64,000 bases of DNA from Massilia endophytica. Its GTDB lineage: Bacteria > Pseudomonadota > Gammaproteobacteria > Burkholderiales > Burkholderiaceae_D. The position numbers were made by a program, and so were the translations under genes. The stretch spans positions 4,712,001 to 4,776,000 of the forward strand of contig NZ_CP088952.1 of NCBI RefSeq assembly GCF_021165955.1, read 5' to 3'. Numbering within the stretch: the first letter of the stretch is position 1; each line of letters begins with the position of its first letter. The notes beneath the pieces are model-generated. The model was not told the origin of the DNA and did not search any database. It saw only the letters and a list, made by a program, of their open reading frames with translations. Of the stretch, positions 44,395-53,234 are shown piece by piece.

Positions 44395-44721
44395 ATGACA
44401 ACTGATTCTAATAGCTTACGAAATATCATGTCCAGTTACATTTCCGTCGCACAATATATTGCTCAGGACATGTCCGTGGCCGATGCATTGATCGTTTTGC
44501 TGAGCTGCGCCATGTCGGTTGCCCTGCTGTTCCTGTTCAAGCCGCTCCTGCGCGGCCTGGCGCTGGCCGCCATGCTGGTGGTGAAGCCGAAACTGAGCAA
44601 GGACGAGCGCCTCCAGCGCCGCCAGATGCGCGACGCCATGCTGCTGAAGCGCCTCATGAACTCGTCGGAGCGCTCGCCCAGCGACGCCGCCGAACTGCGC
44701 GCCCTGGCCTCGCGCGCCTGA
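44395..44721 (+). CDS. small single-helix membrane protein, unknown
   Basis: A 108-aa protein starting MTTDSNSLRNIMSSYI, with one or two hydrophobic stretches (DALIVLLSCAMSVALLFLF and GLALAAMLVV) and a basic, charged cytoplasmic tail (KLSKDERLQRRQMRD). No family recognised. An inner ATG at 44428 is an alternative start. It ends 8 bp before a strong hairpin facing a convergent gene. Confidence 0.55.
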   Translation: MTTDSNSLRNIMSSYISVAQYIAQDMSVADALIVLLSCAMSVALLFLFKPLLRGLALAAMLVVKPKLSKDERLQRRQMRDAMLLKRLMNSSERSPSDAAELRALASRA

Positions 44722-44729
44722 GCCGAACT

Positions 44730-44753
44730 AGCGCGGCAGGCCTCTGCCGCGCT
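44730..44753. terminator. hairpin between convergent genes
   Basis: AGCGCGGCAG-GCCT-CTGCCGCGCT, a perfect 10-bp GC-rich stem, is centred between two converging stop codons. It lacks a T-run, so it is a possible bidirectional transcript end, not a textbook terminator. Confidence 0.6.
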
Positions 44754-44759
44754 GCAACA

Positions 44760-45353
44760 TCAGCTGCCGCCCAGGAGCTTGGGCTTGAGCGAGCTGTCCG
44801 CCGGGTTATCCCCGATCCAGATGCGCAGGATCGCGTTGTAGAACGCCACGTCCGGCACCGTTTCCCCGATCTTCTTCCCGTTTAGCGTGCATTGCGTGCC
44901 CACATTCGGCACCCAGTCCACAATCAGCACGTCGCCTTTCTTCAGGCCGGGGATGGAAGCGAACATCTCGCCGAAGGTCTTGGTCTGGGGCAGCAGGCGG
45001 GTGCGCTCTGCCTGGTCGGTGTTGGCGTTCAGGCCCTTCATGAAGGCTTCGCCGAAATCTTCCGAACTCAGGTCGCGCAGGCTCACGATCTGCACCCGGC
45101 GCGCCCCCTGGCTGGCCAGGATGTCGGCCGCCGTGGTCTTCTTCTCCGGCAGGTAGAGCCCCAGGGCGTACACCTTGAAGATGACCTTGGTGCGCTGGCC
45201 CGCGCCATTCAGCTTCAGGGTCTGTCCAGCGACGGTGGCCGTATCCTCGAACTTCACGCCGGCCACTTCGGTAGCAGCAAAGGCGCCCGGCGCAAAGGCC
45301 GAGGCCAGCAGGACGGCTGCAGCGCCCTGCATCATTTTTCTGCGAGTAATCAT
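44760..45353 (-). CDS. chalcone isomerase-like periplasmic protein
   Basis: A 197-aa protein with an N-terminal RRKMMQGAAAVLLASAFAPGAFA signal (twin-arginine-like RRK). The mature part VAGVKFEDTATVAGQTLKLNGAG...VYALGLYLPEK and the closing FYNAILRIWIGDNPAD match the bacterial chalcone-isomerase-like family, thought to bind fatty acids, not flavonoids. I chose ATG 45353; an upstream start would place the signal internally. Confidence 0.85.
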   Translation of the reverse strand: MITRRKMMQGAAAVLLASAFAPGAFAATEVAGVKFEDTATVAGQTLKLNGAGQRTKVIFKVYALGLYLPEKKTTAADILASQGARRVQIVSLRDLSSEDFGEAFMKGLNANTDQAERTRLLPQTKTFGEMFASIPGLKKGDVLIVDWVPNVGTQCTLNGKKIGETVPDVAFYNAILRIWIGDNPADSSLKPKLLGGS

Positions 45354-45421
45354 CGTGTCTCCAAAGAGTGGGAAGTGCCGTTGCAATATACCATCGCTTT
45401 AACGCACGCCCATGCTTTTTC

Positions 45422-45456
45422 TGTCACCTTCTGGTGCCAGGCACCAGAAGGTGACA
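45422..45456. repeat. 35-bp perfect palindrome
   Basis: TGTCACCTTCTGGTGCC (45422-45438), one A, then its exact reverse complement GGCACCAGAAGGTGACA (45440-45456). It sits 11 bp downstream of the ferredoxin stop. There is no T-run downstream, so it is a dispersed-repeat-type palindrome rather than a terminator; it may still stabilise the transcript end. Confidence 0.8.
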
Positions 45457-45467
45457 CGGACTCGGCC

Positions 45468-45722
45468 TTAGGCTTTGGCGGCTTGCAAGCGCTCGTATTT
45501 CACGAACAGCTCTTCCTTCGACTCGCGCCAGGCGGGGTTGAAGGGGATGCAGGCCACGGGGCAGACCTGCTGGCACTGGGGCTCATCGAAGTGGCCCACG
45601 CATTCGGTGCATTTGTTCGGGTCGATCTCGTAGATTTCGGGACCCATGTAGATCGCATCGTTCGGGCACTCGGGCTCGCACACATCGCAGTTGATGCAAT
45701 CGTCGGTAATCATTAATGCCAT
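45468..45722 (-). CDS. YfhL-family 2[4Fe-4S] ferredoxin
   Basis: An 84-aa ferredoxin. The first cluster set is CINCDVCEPECP, the second is CTECVGHFDEPQCQQVCPVAC, with the 8-residue insertion between the second and third cysteines typical of the YfhL/Alvin-type ferredoxins. It follows coaD by 9 bp and is likely co-transcribed. Confidence 0.92.
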   Translation of the reverse strand: MALMITDDCINCDVCEPECPNDAIYMGPEIYEIDPNKCTECVGHFDEPQCQQVCPVACIPFNPAWRESKEELFVKYERLQAAKA

Positions 45723-45731
45723 GACAAACTC

Positions 45732-46223
45732 CTACCCGGCCTGGCCTGCGGCGATCTTTTTGAGCAGCCAGCGTTCCACCGAGGGGAACACGAACTTGGA
45801 AACGTCGCCGCCCAGCTGGGCGATTTCGCGCACGATGGTGCCCGAAATGAACTGATACTGGTCGGACGGGGTGAGGAAGAGGGTCTCCACGTCCGGCAGC
45901 AGGTAGCGGTTCATGCCCGCCATCTGGAATTCGTATTCGAAGTCGGAGACGGCGCGCAGGCCGCGCACGATCACGCGGGCGTCGTGGGCGCGCACGAAGT
46001 CCTTCAGCAGGCCGGAAAAGCCTTCGACCTTGACATTCGGATAATGGCCGAGCACTTCGTTCGCAATCTCCAGCCGTTCTTCCAGCGTGAAGAAGGGACG
46101 CTTGTTCTTGCTGTCGGCCACACCCACCACGAGGGTGTCGAACAGGCCCGAGGCGCGACGCACCAGATCCTCGTGACCACGGGTCAGCGGATCGAAAGTT
46201 CCCGGATAAACGGCTACAACCAT
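45732..46223 (-). CDS. coaD: phosphopantetheine adenylyltransferase
   Basis: A 163-aa enzyme of CoA synthesis. MVVAVYPGTFDPLTRGHEDLVRRA contains the nucleotidyl-transferase TFDPxxxGH motif, and the C-terminal ISGTIVREIAQLGGDVSKFV is the family ending. In many relatives coaD directly follows rsmD; here a DUF2306 gene on the other strand lies between. Confidence 0.95.
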   Translation of the reverse strand: MVVAVYPGTFDPLTRGHEDLVRRASGLFDTLVVGVADSKNKRPFFTLEERLEIANEVLGHYPNVKVEGFSGLLKDFVRAHDARVIVRGLRAVSDFEYEFQMAGMNRYLLPDVETLFLTPSDQYQFISGTIVREIAQLGGDVSKFVFPSVERWLLKKIAAGQAG

Positions 46224-46421
46224 TGTTGCTCCCTGCGCTTTGCGCCTACTCAGAAGGCGAATTATGCCTTATTTTGGGGCAGCCGATCAGATGGCCGGTC
46301 GCCCGCCTGCCCCGTTTCGTCGGCCGGAAAGCCTGTTCCGTCGCTTTCCCCGGAAAGAATATCCGCCCCGCCGTAGTCTTCACGGTGCCGCCATGCCGGC
46401 ATCCGAACAATTGGGGATAAC

Positions 46422-47036
46422 ATGAAAAATACTGCTCGCTTCATCATGTACGCGCTCGTCCTGGTGGTTGCCATCAGCTCGCTGTACAACTACGGATTCA
46501 GGGGCTTCAGCCTGCCACAGCATTTCCAGTCGCACTCTGTGGGCATCTTCTATACCCATGTATTCGCGGCGGTGGTGGCGCTGCTGCTGGGGCCGCTGCA
46601 GTTCTCCGCGCGCCTGCGCCAGCGGCGGCGCCAGCTGCACCGGTGGCTGGGCCGCCTGTATCTGGGCGTCGGCGTCCTGTTCGGCGGGCTGTCCGGGCTG
46701 GCCATGGCCTGCTCCTCCTCCAACAGCCTAGCGGCACGGATCGGTTTTGCTGCGCTGGCCCTCACCTGGCTGTATTCGGGCTTCAAGGCCTACCAGACCA
46801 TTCGCGCGGGGGACGTGGAGCAGCACCGCAGCTATATGGTGCGCAACTTCTCGCTGACCCTCGCTGCCGTCACGCTGCGCGTCTACCTGCCCCTGTCGAT
46901 GATGTCGGGCGCGGACTTTACGACGGCTTACGCCGTCATCGCGTGGATGTGCTGGGTTCCCAACCTGCTGCTGGCCGAGCTCTTATGGAACCGCAGGCCG
47001 GAGCAGATGAAAGTGGACCATGCCCGCCTTGTCTGA
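46422..47036 (+). CDS. DUF2306 membrane protein
   Basis: A 204-aa protein with about six membrane segments. The conserved SVGIFYTHVFAAVVALLLGPLQFSARLRQRRRQLHRWLGRLYL (heme-ligand-like histidines) and GDVEQHRSYMVRNFSLTLAAVTLRVYLPL are the DUF2306 pattern, suggesting a cytochrome-b-like fold of unknown role. Its last 54 bases overlap the end of rsmD on the other strand. Confidence 0.8.
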   Translation: MKNTARFIMYALVLVVAISSLYNYGFRGFSLPQHFQSHSVGIFYTHVFAAVVALLLGPLQFSARLRQRRRQLHRWLGRLYLGVGVLFGGLSGLAMACSSSNSLAARIGFAALALTWLYSGFKAYQTIRAGDVEQHRSYMVRNFSLTLAAVTLRVYLPLSMMSGADFTTAYAVIAWMCWVPNLLLAELLWNRRPEQMKVDHARLV

Positions 47037-47609
47037 ACGCACCACTTCCCAGGGGGCCATCCATTCCGGCGCCTCCTCGCCTTCGAGGGGCGTTTCGGAT
47101 TCGGCGTAGACGAGTCCGTCCTCGGTCAGGAGCTTCCCGCACAGGGGCAGGGATTTGGGGAGCAGGTCCTGCTGGTAAGGCGGGTCGAGGAAGATGAGGT
47201 CGAACTTCTGGCCCCGCAGCGCCAGCGACTGGGCCGTGGCCAGTGCATCGCCGCGCTGGGCGGTGACGTTGGCGGCCTTGAGCTTTTCGCGGATCAGGTC
47301 CAGCTGGCGGATGACGGCGGTATTGCTGTCCACCATGGTCACGCGCGCGGCGCCGCGGCTGGCGGCCTCGAAGCCGAGGGCGCCGCTGCCTGCGAAGAGA
47401 TCCAGCACCTGGGCGCTGTCCCAGTCGCCGTCGCGCAGATGGTTGATCCAGTTGAAGACCGTTTCACGCACCCGGTCGGGCGTGGGACGCAGGCCCAGCG
47501 CTTCGAGCACGGGCAGCGGCGTACGCTTCCACTGGCCGCCGATAATGCGCACCTGCCTGCTGTGCTGGGGACCGTGGACGGGGACTTTGGCGGGCTTCTT
47601 CTTTTGCAT
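46983..47609 (-). CDS. rsmD: 16S rRNA (guanine966-N2)-methyltransferase RsmD
   Basis: A 208-aa SAM methyltransferase: VLDLFAGSGALGFEAASRGA is the SAM site and FDLIFLDPPYQQDLLPKSL the catalytic DPPY. It starts with a basic tail MQKKKPAKVPVHGPQHSRQVRIIGG that contacts RNA. It methylates G966 of 16S rRNA. Confidence 0.94.
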   Translation of the reverse strand: MQKKKPAKVPVHGPQHSRQVRIIGGQWKRTPLPVLEALGLRPTPDRVRETVFNWINHLRDGDWDSAQVLDLFAGSGALGFEAASRGAARVTMVDSNTAVIRQLDLIREKLKAANVTAQRGDALATAQSLALRGQKFDLIFLDPPYQQDLLPKSLPLCGKLLTEDGLVYAESETPLEGEEAPEWMAPWEVVRSDKAGMVHFHLLRPAVP

Positions 47610-47630
47610 AGGGCGGCACTATAGCACGCC

Positions 47631-48527
47631 CTATTTTGCCTCGGCCGCCAGGGTGCTGAAGTCCGTGATCCAGCCCTGCATGCGCTTCTGGGCATGGGCC
47701 TTCTGCTCCGGCGTGGCGATGCGGATCACCGTGTGTACCAGCTCGATGGTGGCGGCCGTGTAGGCGTCGTAGAAGGGTTTGCGCTCCGAGCTGTCCATGC
47801 GGGCGAAGTTCTCGCGGATGGTGCTCTGGATCTGGGCGATGGCCTGTTCCCGGCTCGGCTTTTCGCTCATGATCTTGCGCGCCAGCGCCAGGATGCTCTC
47901 CTGGCGCCGCATGCGTTCGTCCAGCCAGATCTGGTTGTCCAGCGGCCGCGCGTCCGACGCCTTGCGGATGATGGCTTCCTGCTCGCGGCTGAAATTGCCG
48001 AACCACAGCTCGAACTGCTCCATCGACTTCTTGTAGCGGTACTTGTTCTGGTCGTCCCGGTCGCCGCGCATGTTCTCCTTGCGGAATTTGGCGTTGTTCT
48101 TGGCGAATTTCTTCTCCATCTGCTCCAGCTGATCGGGCTTCAGGGTCAGGGCCAGGTCGGCGATGTCGGGCGCAGCCTTCAGCAGCAGGGTCTGGGTGCG
48201 GGCGCGGATATCGTCGTAATTGGCCTTCAGCTGGGCCTGCGTCACCTCGCCCTTGAGCTGGGTCTGGGCGCGCTGCAGGAGCTGGATATAGTCTTGCAGC
48301 TGGGTCTTGCGGTGCCAGCGGAACAGATCGTCGATATCGCGCTTCACTTCGGCCTTCTGCTCGCCGTCGAAATCGACATAGGCGTCCAGCCACCAGTAGA
48401 GCAGGGTATCGCCGTTGTTGTAGGCCAGACGCAGCGAGCTGCAGGCCGCAATGAAGAGCATGCAGGCGAGCACGATCCAGCTGGCCATGGAGCGGTGGGA
48501 AGGGGACTGCGTGTTAAACTTTTGCAT
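47631..48527 (-). CDS. DUF6279-like lipoprotein
   Basis: A 298-aa protein with the signal SWIVLACMLFIAAC (lipobox IAAC, Cys29) and an all-helical, charged mature part beginning SSLRLAYNNGDTLLYWWLDAYVD, the conserved opening of DUF6279. No function is known. It is divergent from glmU with a 26-bp gap, so promoters must overlap coding or upstream sequence. The weak RBS leaves the exact start uncertain. Confidence 0.75.
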   Translation of the reverse strand: MQKFNTQSPSHRSMASWIVLACMLFIAACSSLRLAYNNGDTLLYWWLDAYVDFDGEQKAEVKRDIDDLFRWHRKTQLQDYIQLLQRAQTQLKGEVTQAQLKANYDDIRARTQTLLLKAAPDIADLALTLKPDQLEQMEKKFAKNNAKFRKENMRGDRDDQNKYRYKKSMEQFELWFGNFSREQEAIIRKASDARPLDNQIWLDERMRRQESILALARKIMSEKPSREQAIAQIQSTIRENFARMDSSERKPFYDAYTAATIELVHTVIRIATPEQKAHAQKRMQGWITDFSTLAAEAK

Positions 48528-48553
48528 ATATTTAACTCACACTAATTCGGCTT

Positions 48554-49930
48554 ATGAACGTTGTTATCCTCGCCGCTGGCATGGGCAAACGCATGCAGTC
48601 CGCGCTGCCAAAAGTGCTGCATCCTCTGGCCGGCAAGCCATTGCTGGCGCACGTGATCGACACCGCGCGGACCCTTTCTCCGGCCAAATTATGCGTGATT
48701 TACGGGCACGGCGGCGCAGCGGTGCTCGAGCACCTGGAAAGCCATAAGGCAAAAGGCGGCGTGGAGATCTCGGCCGCCCTGCAGGAGCCGCAGCTGGGCA
48801 CAGGCCACGCCGTCATGCAGGCCATGTCCGAACTGGACGAGAGCCAGCCTACCCTCGTCCTTTACGGCGATGTGCCCCTGACGACGGCCGACACGCTCAA
48901 GCGCCTGGCCGAGGTGGCAGGCAACGACAAGCTGGCCATTCTCACCGTGATGCAGGAAAACCCCTTCGGCCTGGGCCGCATCGTGCGCCATGGCGGCCGC
49001 ATCACCCGCATTGTGGAAGAGAAGGATGCGCGCGACGAAGAGCGCAGCATCAAGGAAATTAACTCCGGCATCATGGTGGCGCCGACCGTGCTGCTGAAGA
49101 AGTGGCTGGGCGCGCTCACCAACAACAACGCGCAAGGCGAGTACTACCTCACCGATATCGTCGCCCAAGCGGTGGACGACAAGGTGGAAGTGGTCTCGGC
49201 CCATCCCTCGGCGGGCTGGGAAGTGCTGGGCGTGAACAGCAAGGTGCAGCTGGCCCAGCTGGAGCGCATCCACCAGGGCAATATCGCGCTCGGGCTGCTG
49301 GAACGGGGCGTGACCCTGGCCGATCCCGCCCGCATCGACGTGCGCGGCGAACTGGTGTGCGGGCGCGACGTCTTTATCGATGTCGGCTGCGTCTTCGAGG
49401 GCAAGGTGGAGCTGGCGGACGGCGTGAGCGTCGGCGTGCACAGCGTGCTGGTCAACGCCAGGGTCGAGGCGGGCGCCAATATCAAGCCCTTCTGCCATAT
49501 CGAGGACGCGGTGGTAGGCCCGGCCTCGCAGATCGGCCCCTATGCCCGCCTGCGCCCCGGCACCGTGCTGGGCGAGGATGTGCATGTGGGTAACTTCGTC
49601 GAAATCAAGAACAGCCAGGTCGCCGCGCACAGCAAGGCCAATCATCTGGCCTATGTGGGCGACGCGACCGTGGGTTCGCGCGTGAATATCGGCGCGGGCG
49701 CCATCACCTGCAATTACGACGGCGCCAACAAGTTCCGCACCGTGATCGAGGACGACGCCTTCATCGGCAGCGACAGCCAGCTGGTGGCGCCGGTGACCGT
49801 GGGCGCAGGCGCCACCCTGGGGGCGGGCACCACGCTCACCAGGGACGCGCCAGCAGGCAAGCTCACCATCTCGCGGCCCAAGCAGCTGACCATCGAGAAC
49901 TGGAAGCGTCCCGTCAAGGTGAAGAAATAA
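48554..49930 (+). CDS. glmU: bifunctional UDP-N-acetylglucosamine pyrophosphorylase / glucosamine-1-P acetyltransferase
   Basis: A 458-aa enzyme. The uridylyltransferase domain starts VVILAAGMGKRMQSALPKVL, and the left-handed beta-helix acetyltransferase domain (from about residue 250) includes GPYARLRPGTVLGEDVHVGNFVEIKNS and HLAYVGDATVGSRVNIGAGA. It makes UDP-GlcNAc for peptidoglycan and LPS, downstream of GlmS, also encoded in this window. Its end overlaps acpH by 17 bp. Confidence 0.97.
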   Translation: MNVVILAAGMGKRMQSALPKVLHPLAGKPLLAHVIDTARTLSPAKLCVIYGHGGAAVLEHLESHKAKGGVEISAALQEPQLGTGHAVMQAMSELDESQPTLVLYGDVPLTTADTLKRLAEVAGNDKLAILTVMQENPFGLGRIVRHGGRITRIVEEKDARDEERSIKEINSGIMVAPTVLLKKWLGALTNNNAQGEYYLTDIVAQAVDDKVEVVSAHPSAGWEVLGVNSKVQLAQLERIHQGNIALGLLERGVTLADPARIDVRGELVCGRDVFIDVGCVFEGKVELADGVSVGVHSVLVNARVEAGANIKPFCHIEDAVVGPASQIGPYARLRPGTVLGEDVHVGNFVEIKNSQVAAHSKANHLAYVGDATVGSRVNIGAGAITCNYDGANKFRTVIEDDAFIGSDSQLVAPVTVGAGATLGAGTTLTRDAPAGKLTISRPKQLTIENWKRPVKVKK

Positions 49931-50507
49931 GCCTGCGCTCCTCGGCGTAGGCGATCAGGTCCGGGAAGAAGTCGCCGAAACCCTGTGCGAAGGCGGTGTA
50001 GTGCTGGCGGACATCGCCCAGGCCTTCGCGCAGCAGGTGCCCGTTCCTGCTCAGCCGCGTGGACAGCCGGTTCACGGCCAGCTCCACGCCTTCCAGCTCG
50101 CCATACGCGCCGAGCCAGTCCTGCTGGATCAGGCGGGGCGCGATCTGGCGCAGCCTTTCCGGCAGAATCGCTTCATGCTCCGCCAGCGCCTTGTAGAAGC
50201 GCGCAATGAGCTCCTCCCGTGGAATATCGCAGTAGCGCTCCCAGTGCTGGCTCAGCACGTGGTCGTAGAACACGTCCAGCACAATGCCCGCGTAGCGGCG
50301 GCGCCCTTCCCCGAACATTTCCTTGGCCGACTGCACGACCGGGTGGCTGTCCGTATAGCTGTCGATATGCCGGTGCAGAATGATTTCCCGCGCAATCCCG
50401 GGTGCATAGAGATCCGTGTCGTTCGCCTTCACGAAATCCCCCAGCATGGCGCCTACCATGGCTTCGTCGCTGTGGCGGGCCAGGTAGATGTGGGCGAGGT
50501 AGTTCAT
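49914..50507 (-). CDS. acpH: acyl carrier protein phosphodiesterase (AcpH/DUF479)
   Basis: A 197-aa HD-like hydrolase: MNYLAHIYLARHSDEAMVGAMLGDFVK, EIILHRHIDSYTDSHPVV and VLDVFYDHVLSQHW carry the metal-binding His/Asp residues of the family, which removes phosphopantetheine from acyl carrier protein. It converges on glmU. Confidence 0.88.
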   Translation of the reverse strand: MNYLAHIYLARHSDEAMVGAMLGDFVKANDTDLYAPGIAREIILHRHIDSYTDSHPVVQSAKEMFGEGRRRYAGIVLDVFYDHVLSQHWERYCDIPREELIARFYKALAEHEAILPERLRQIAPRLIQQDWLGAYGELEGVELAVNRLSTRLSRNGHLLREGLGDVRQHYTAFAQGFGDFFPDLIAYAEERRLISSP

Positions 50508-50523
50508 TGGCTCATTCTAGTCC

Positions 50524-50766
50524 TGTGGATAAATATGTGCGTAAGCCTGCGAAAAAGCGCGGGACAGAGCTGGGATAAAGGCAAAGTGGTATGGTCCATT
50601 TATCCACAAACGACGGCCTGCTGCGGCTCTTGTGGAAAACCATGGGGATAGTGCTTGAGCAACCGGGTATAAGCCGAAATTGTGGATAAGCCTGTGAGCA
50701 AGCCCGTGAAAATCCGGTGAATGAGGACTGGAAAGCGTGTGCAAAACTCCAGCCGGGTGTGGAAAA
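50524..50766. promoter_or_regulatory. cluster of DnaA-box-like 9-mers
   Basis: In the 297-bp gap between acpH and an Lrp gene lie TGTGGATAA (50524-50532), TTATCCACA (50600-50608), TGTGGAAAA (50631-50639), TGTGGATAA (50681-50689) and TGTGGAAAA (50758-50766). Three are perfect consensus boxes. CTGTGGATAA followed by TGTGCGTAA (50536-50544) recalls the 170-bp repeats near 33.8 and 36 kb. Apart from this and the neighbours' promoters I see nothing else in the gap. Confidence 0.7.
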
Positions 50767-50804
50767 CCCTGTGCACAAGGCTTGTAAAACGCAGTACAAC
50801 TCCC

Positions 50805-51269
50805 TCACACATCGATTCTGGTCTCAAACTTGCTCCGGAAAGTGGAGAAGTAGGTTTTTACGTTGCGCACATTCTTCTGTGAGGCAAACAGCCGATGAGC
50901 CAGCGCATGGTAGGCGGGCATGTCCGCCACCTGCAGCACCAGCACGAAGTCCGGTCCAGGAGAGACCCGGTAGCACTGGAGTACCGCCGACTCCTTGGCC
51001 ACCACTTCCTCGAACTCGCTCATGCGCTCGGCAGCCTGGATATCCAGCGTGATCTCCACAATGGCAGTGAGCCCTGCCCCCACTTTCTCCGGCGCCACGA
51101 TGGCGACCTCCCGCTCGATCACCCCGCTGTCTCGCAGCTGCTTGACCCGCCTCAAGCAGGTCGGCGGTGAAACATGGACGAGCTGAGCCAGCTCGTTATT
51201 ATTCAAGGAGGCGTCCTGTTGCAAAGCATTTAAGATGCGGCGATCAATTTCGTCAAAGATTACGTTCAT
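50805..51269 (-). CDS. Lrp/AsnC-family transcriptional regulator
   Basis: A 154-aa regulator with an N-terminal HTH (ASLNNNELAQLVHVSPPTCLRRVKQLRDSG) and a C-terminal RAM domain. It is divergent from glmS with 126 bp between. Its target and ligand are unknown; the general Lrp-like form is distinct from the putA-linked regulator at 40667. Confidence 0.88.
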   Translation of the reverse strand: MNVIFDEIDRRILNALQQDASLNNNELAQLVHVSPPTCLRRVKQLRDSGVIEREVAIVAPEKVGAGLTAIVEITLDIQAAERMSEFEEVVAKESAVLQCYRVSPGPDFVLVLQVADMPAYHALAHRLFASQKNVRNVKTYFSTFRSKFETRIDV

Positions 51270-51395
51270 GCGAAATATTCTTTCATGGCGGGATGCGTTG
51301 GAAATATTATTTCATCAAACTGCAAAGTTCGACAGCATATTTCAGATGGCATAGCCTAGCATGCAACTCATCAATCATTTGGCGAAGAGGTTCCT

Positions 51396-53225
51396 ATGTG
51401 CGGCATCGTCGGCGCGGTAGCGCAGCGCAATATCACCCCCATCCTGGTCGAAGGCCTGAAGCGGCTCGAATACCGCGGCTACGACTCTTGCGGCGTCGCC
51501 CTGCACCTGGACGGCAAGCTGGCCCGCTCGCGCAGCACCTCCCGCGTGGCCGACCTGGAGAAGCAGATCCAGGAAGTGGGCATGAAGGGCTTCACCGGCA
51601 TCGCCCACACGCGCTGGGCTACCCATGGCGCCCCGGCTTCGCACAACGCCCATCCTCACTTCTCGCCGAATTCGGATGGCGCCCGCATCGCGCTGGTGCA
51701 TAACGGCATCATCGAAAACCATGACGAGCTGCGCGCCGAGCTGGTCGCCCTGGGCTACATTTTCCAGAGCCAGACGGATACCGAAGTGATCGCCCACCTC
51801 GTGGACCACATGTACAACGGCGACCTCTTCGAAACCGTGCAGCAGGCCGTCAAGCGCCTGCACGGCGCCTATGCCATTGCCGTGTTCTGCCGCGAGGAGC
51901 CGCACCGCGTGGTCGCCGCGCGCCAGGGCTCCCCGCTGATCGTGGGCCTGGGCGAAGGCGAAAACTTCGTGGCCTCGGACGCGATGGCGCTGGCAGGCAC
52001 CACCGACCAGATCATCTATCTCGAAGAAGGCGACGTGGTCGACTTGCAGCTGGGGCGCGTCTGGATCGCGGACGTGAATGGCAAGCGCGTGGAGCGCGAG
52101 GTGAAGACGGTGCACGCGCATACCGGCGCCGCCGAACTAGGTCCCTACCGCCACTACATGCAGAAGGAAATCTTCGAGCAGCCGCGCGTGGTGGGCGATA
52201 CGCTCGAAGGCGTGACGGGCATCATGCCCGAACTGTTCGGCGACGGGGCCTACAACGTCTTCAAGCAGGTGGACCGCGTGCTGATCCTCGCCTGCGGCAC
52301 CAGCTACTACGCCGGGCTCACGGCCAAGTACTGGATCGAATCGATCGCCCAGCTGCCAGTGAATGTGGAAATCGCCAGCGAATACCGCTACCGCGACTCC
52401 GTGCCGCACCCGAACACGCTGGTGGTCACCATTTCCCAGTCCGGCGAGACGGCGGACACCATCGCCGCCCTCAAGCACGCACGCTCGCTCGGCATGGAGC
52501 ACACGCTTACCATCTGCAATGTCTCAACCAGCGCCATGGTGCGCGAATGCAAGCTGGCCTATATCACGCGCGCGGGCGTGGAAGTGGGCGTCGCTTCCAC
52601 CAAGGCCTTCACCACCCAGCTGGCCGCCCTCTTCCTGCTCACCCTGAGCCTGGCTCAGGTGAACGGCCGCCTGAGCGACGAACAGGAAGCCGCGCACCTG
52701 AAAGCCATGCGCCACCTGCCCTCCGCTATCGCCGCCGTGCTGGCGCTGGAGCCGCAGATCATCGCCTGGGCCGAAGAATTCGCGCGCAAGGAGAACGCGC
52801 TATTCCTCGGCCGAGGCATGCACTACCCCATCGCGCTGGAAGGCGCGCTGAAACTGAAGGAAATTTCGTACATCCACGCCGAGGCCTATCCGGCGGGCGA
52901 GCTGAAACACGGCCCGCTGGCGCTGGTGACGGAGGAAATGCCGGTGGTGACCATTGCGCCGAACGACGCGCTGATCGAGAAGCTGAAGTCCAACATGCAG
53001 GAAGTGCGCGCCCGGGGCGGCGAGCTGTATGTGTTCGCCGACGTGGACTCGCGCATCACCTCGGGCGACGGCGTGCACGTCATCCGCCTGCCCGAGCACT
53101 ACGGCCAGCTCTCGCCGATTCTCCACGTCGTGTCCCTCCAGCTGCTGGCCTACCACGCCGCCCTTGCGCGCGGCACGGATGTGGACAAGCCGCGCAATCT
53201 GGCGAAATCCGTCACGGTCGAATAG
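51396..53225 (+). CDS. glmS: glutamine-fructose-6-phosphate aminotransferase
   Basis: A 609-aa enzyme making glucosamine-6-phosphate. The N-terminal glutaminase starts MCGIVGAVAQRNITPIL with catalytic Cys2. Two SIS sugar-isomerase domains follow (LILACGTSYYAGLTAKYW; VTISQSGETADTIAALKHA), and it ends PRNLAKSVTVE, the conserved Tn7-target end. The foreign region begins 10 bp after its stop, making this an attTn7-type insertion locus. Confidence 0.97.
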   Translation: MCGIVGAVAQRNITPILVEGLKRLEYRGYDSCGVALHLDGKLARSRSTSRVADLEKQIQEVGMKGFTGIAHTRWATHGAPASHNAHPHFSPNSDGARIALVHNGIIENHDELRAELVALGYIFQSQTDTEVIAHLVDHMYNGDLFETVQQAVKRLHGAYAIAVFCREEPHRVVAARQGSPLIVGLGEGENFVASDAMALAGTTDQIIYLEEGDVVDLQLGRVWIADVNGKRVEREVKTVHAHTGAAELGPYRHYMQKEIFEQPRVVGDTLEGVTGIMPELFGDGAYNVFKQVDRVLILACGTSYYAGLTAKYWIESIAQLPVNVEIASEYRYRDSVPHPNTLVVTISQSGETADTIAALKHARSLGMEHTLTICNVSTSAMVRECKLAYITRAGVEVGVASTKAFTTQLAALFLLTLSLAQVNGRLSDEQEAAHLKAMRHLPSAIAAVLALEPQIIAWAEEFARKENALFLGRGMHYPIALEGALKLKEISYIHAEAYPAGELKHGPLALVTEEMPVVTIAPNDALIEKLKSNMQEVRARGGELYVFADVDSRITSGDGVHVIRLPEHYGQLSPILHVVSLQLLAYHAALARGTDVDKPRNLAKSVTVE

Positions 53226-53234
53226 AACGAGCAC

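Noticed and set aside
51270..51395. A glmS ribozyme/riboswitch upstream of glmS
   Set aside because: Only 126 bp is available, and the known ribozyme is a Gram-positive feature; I see no matching core.
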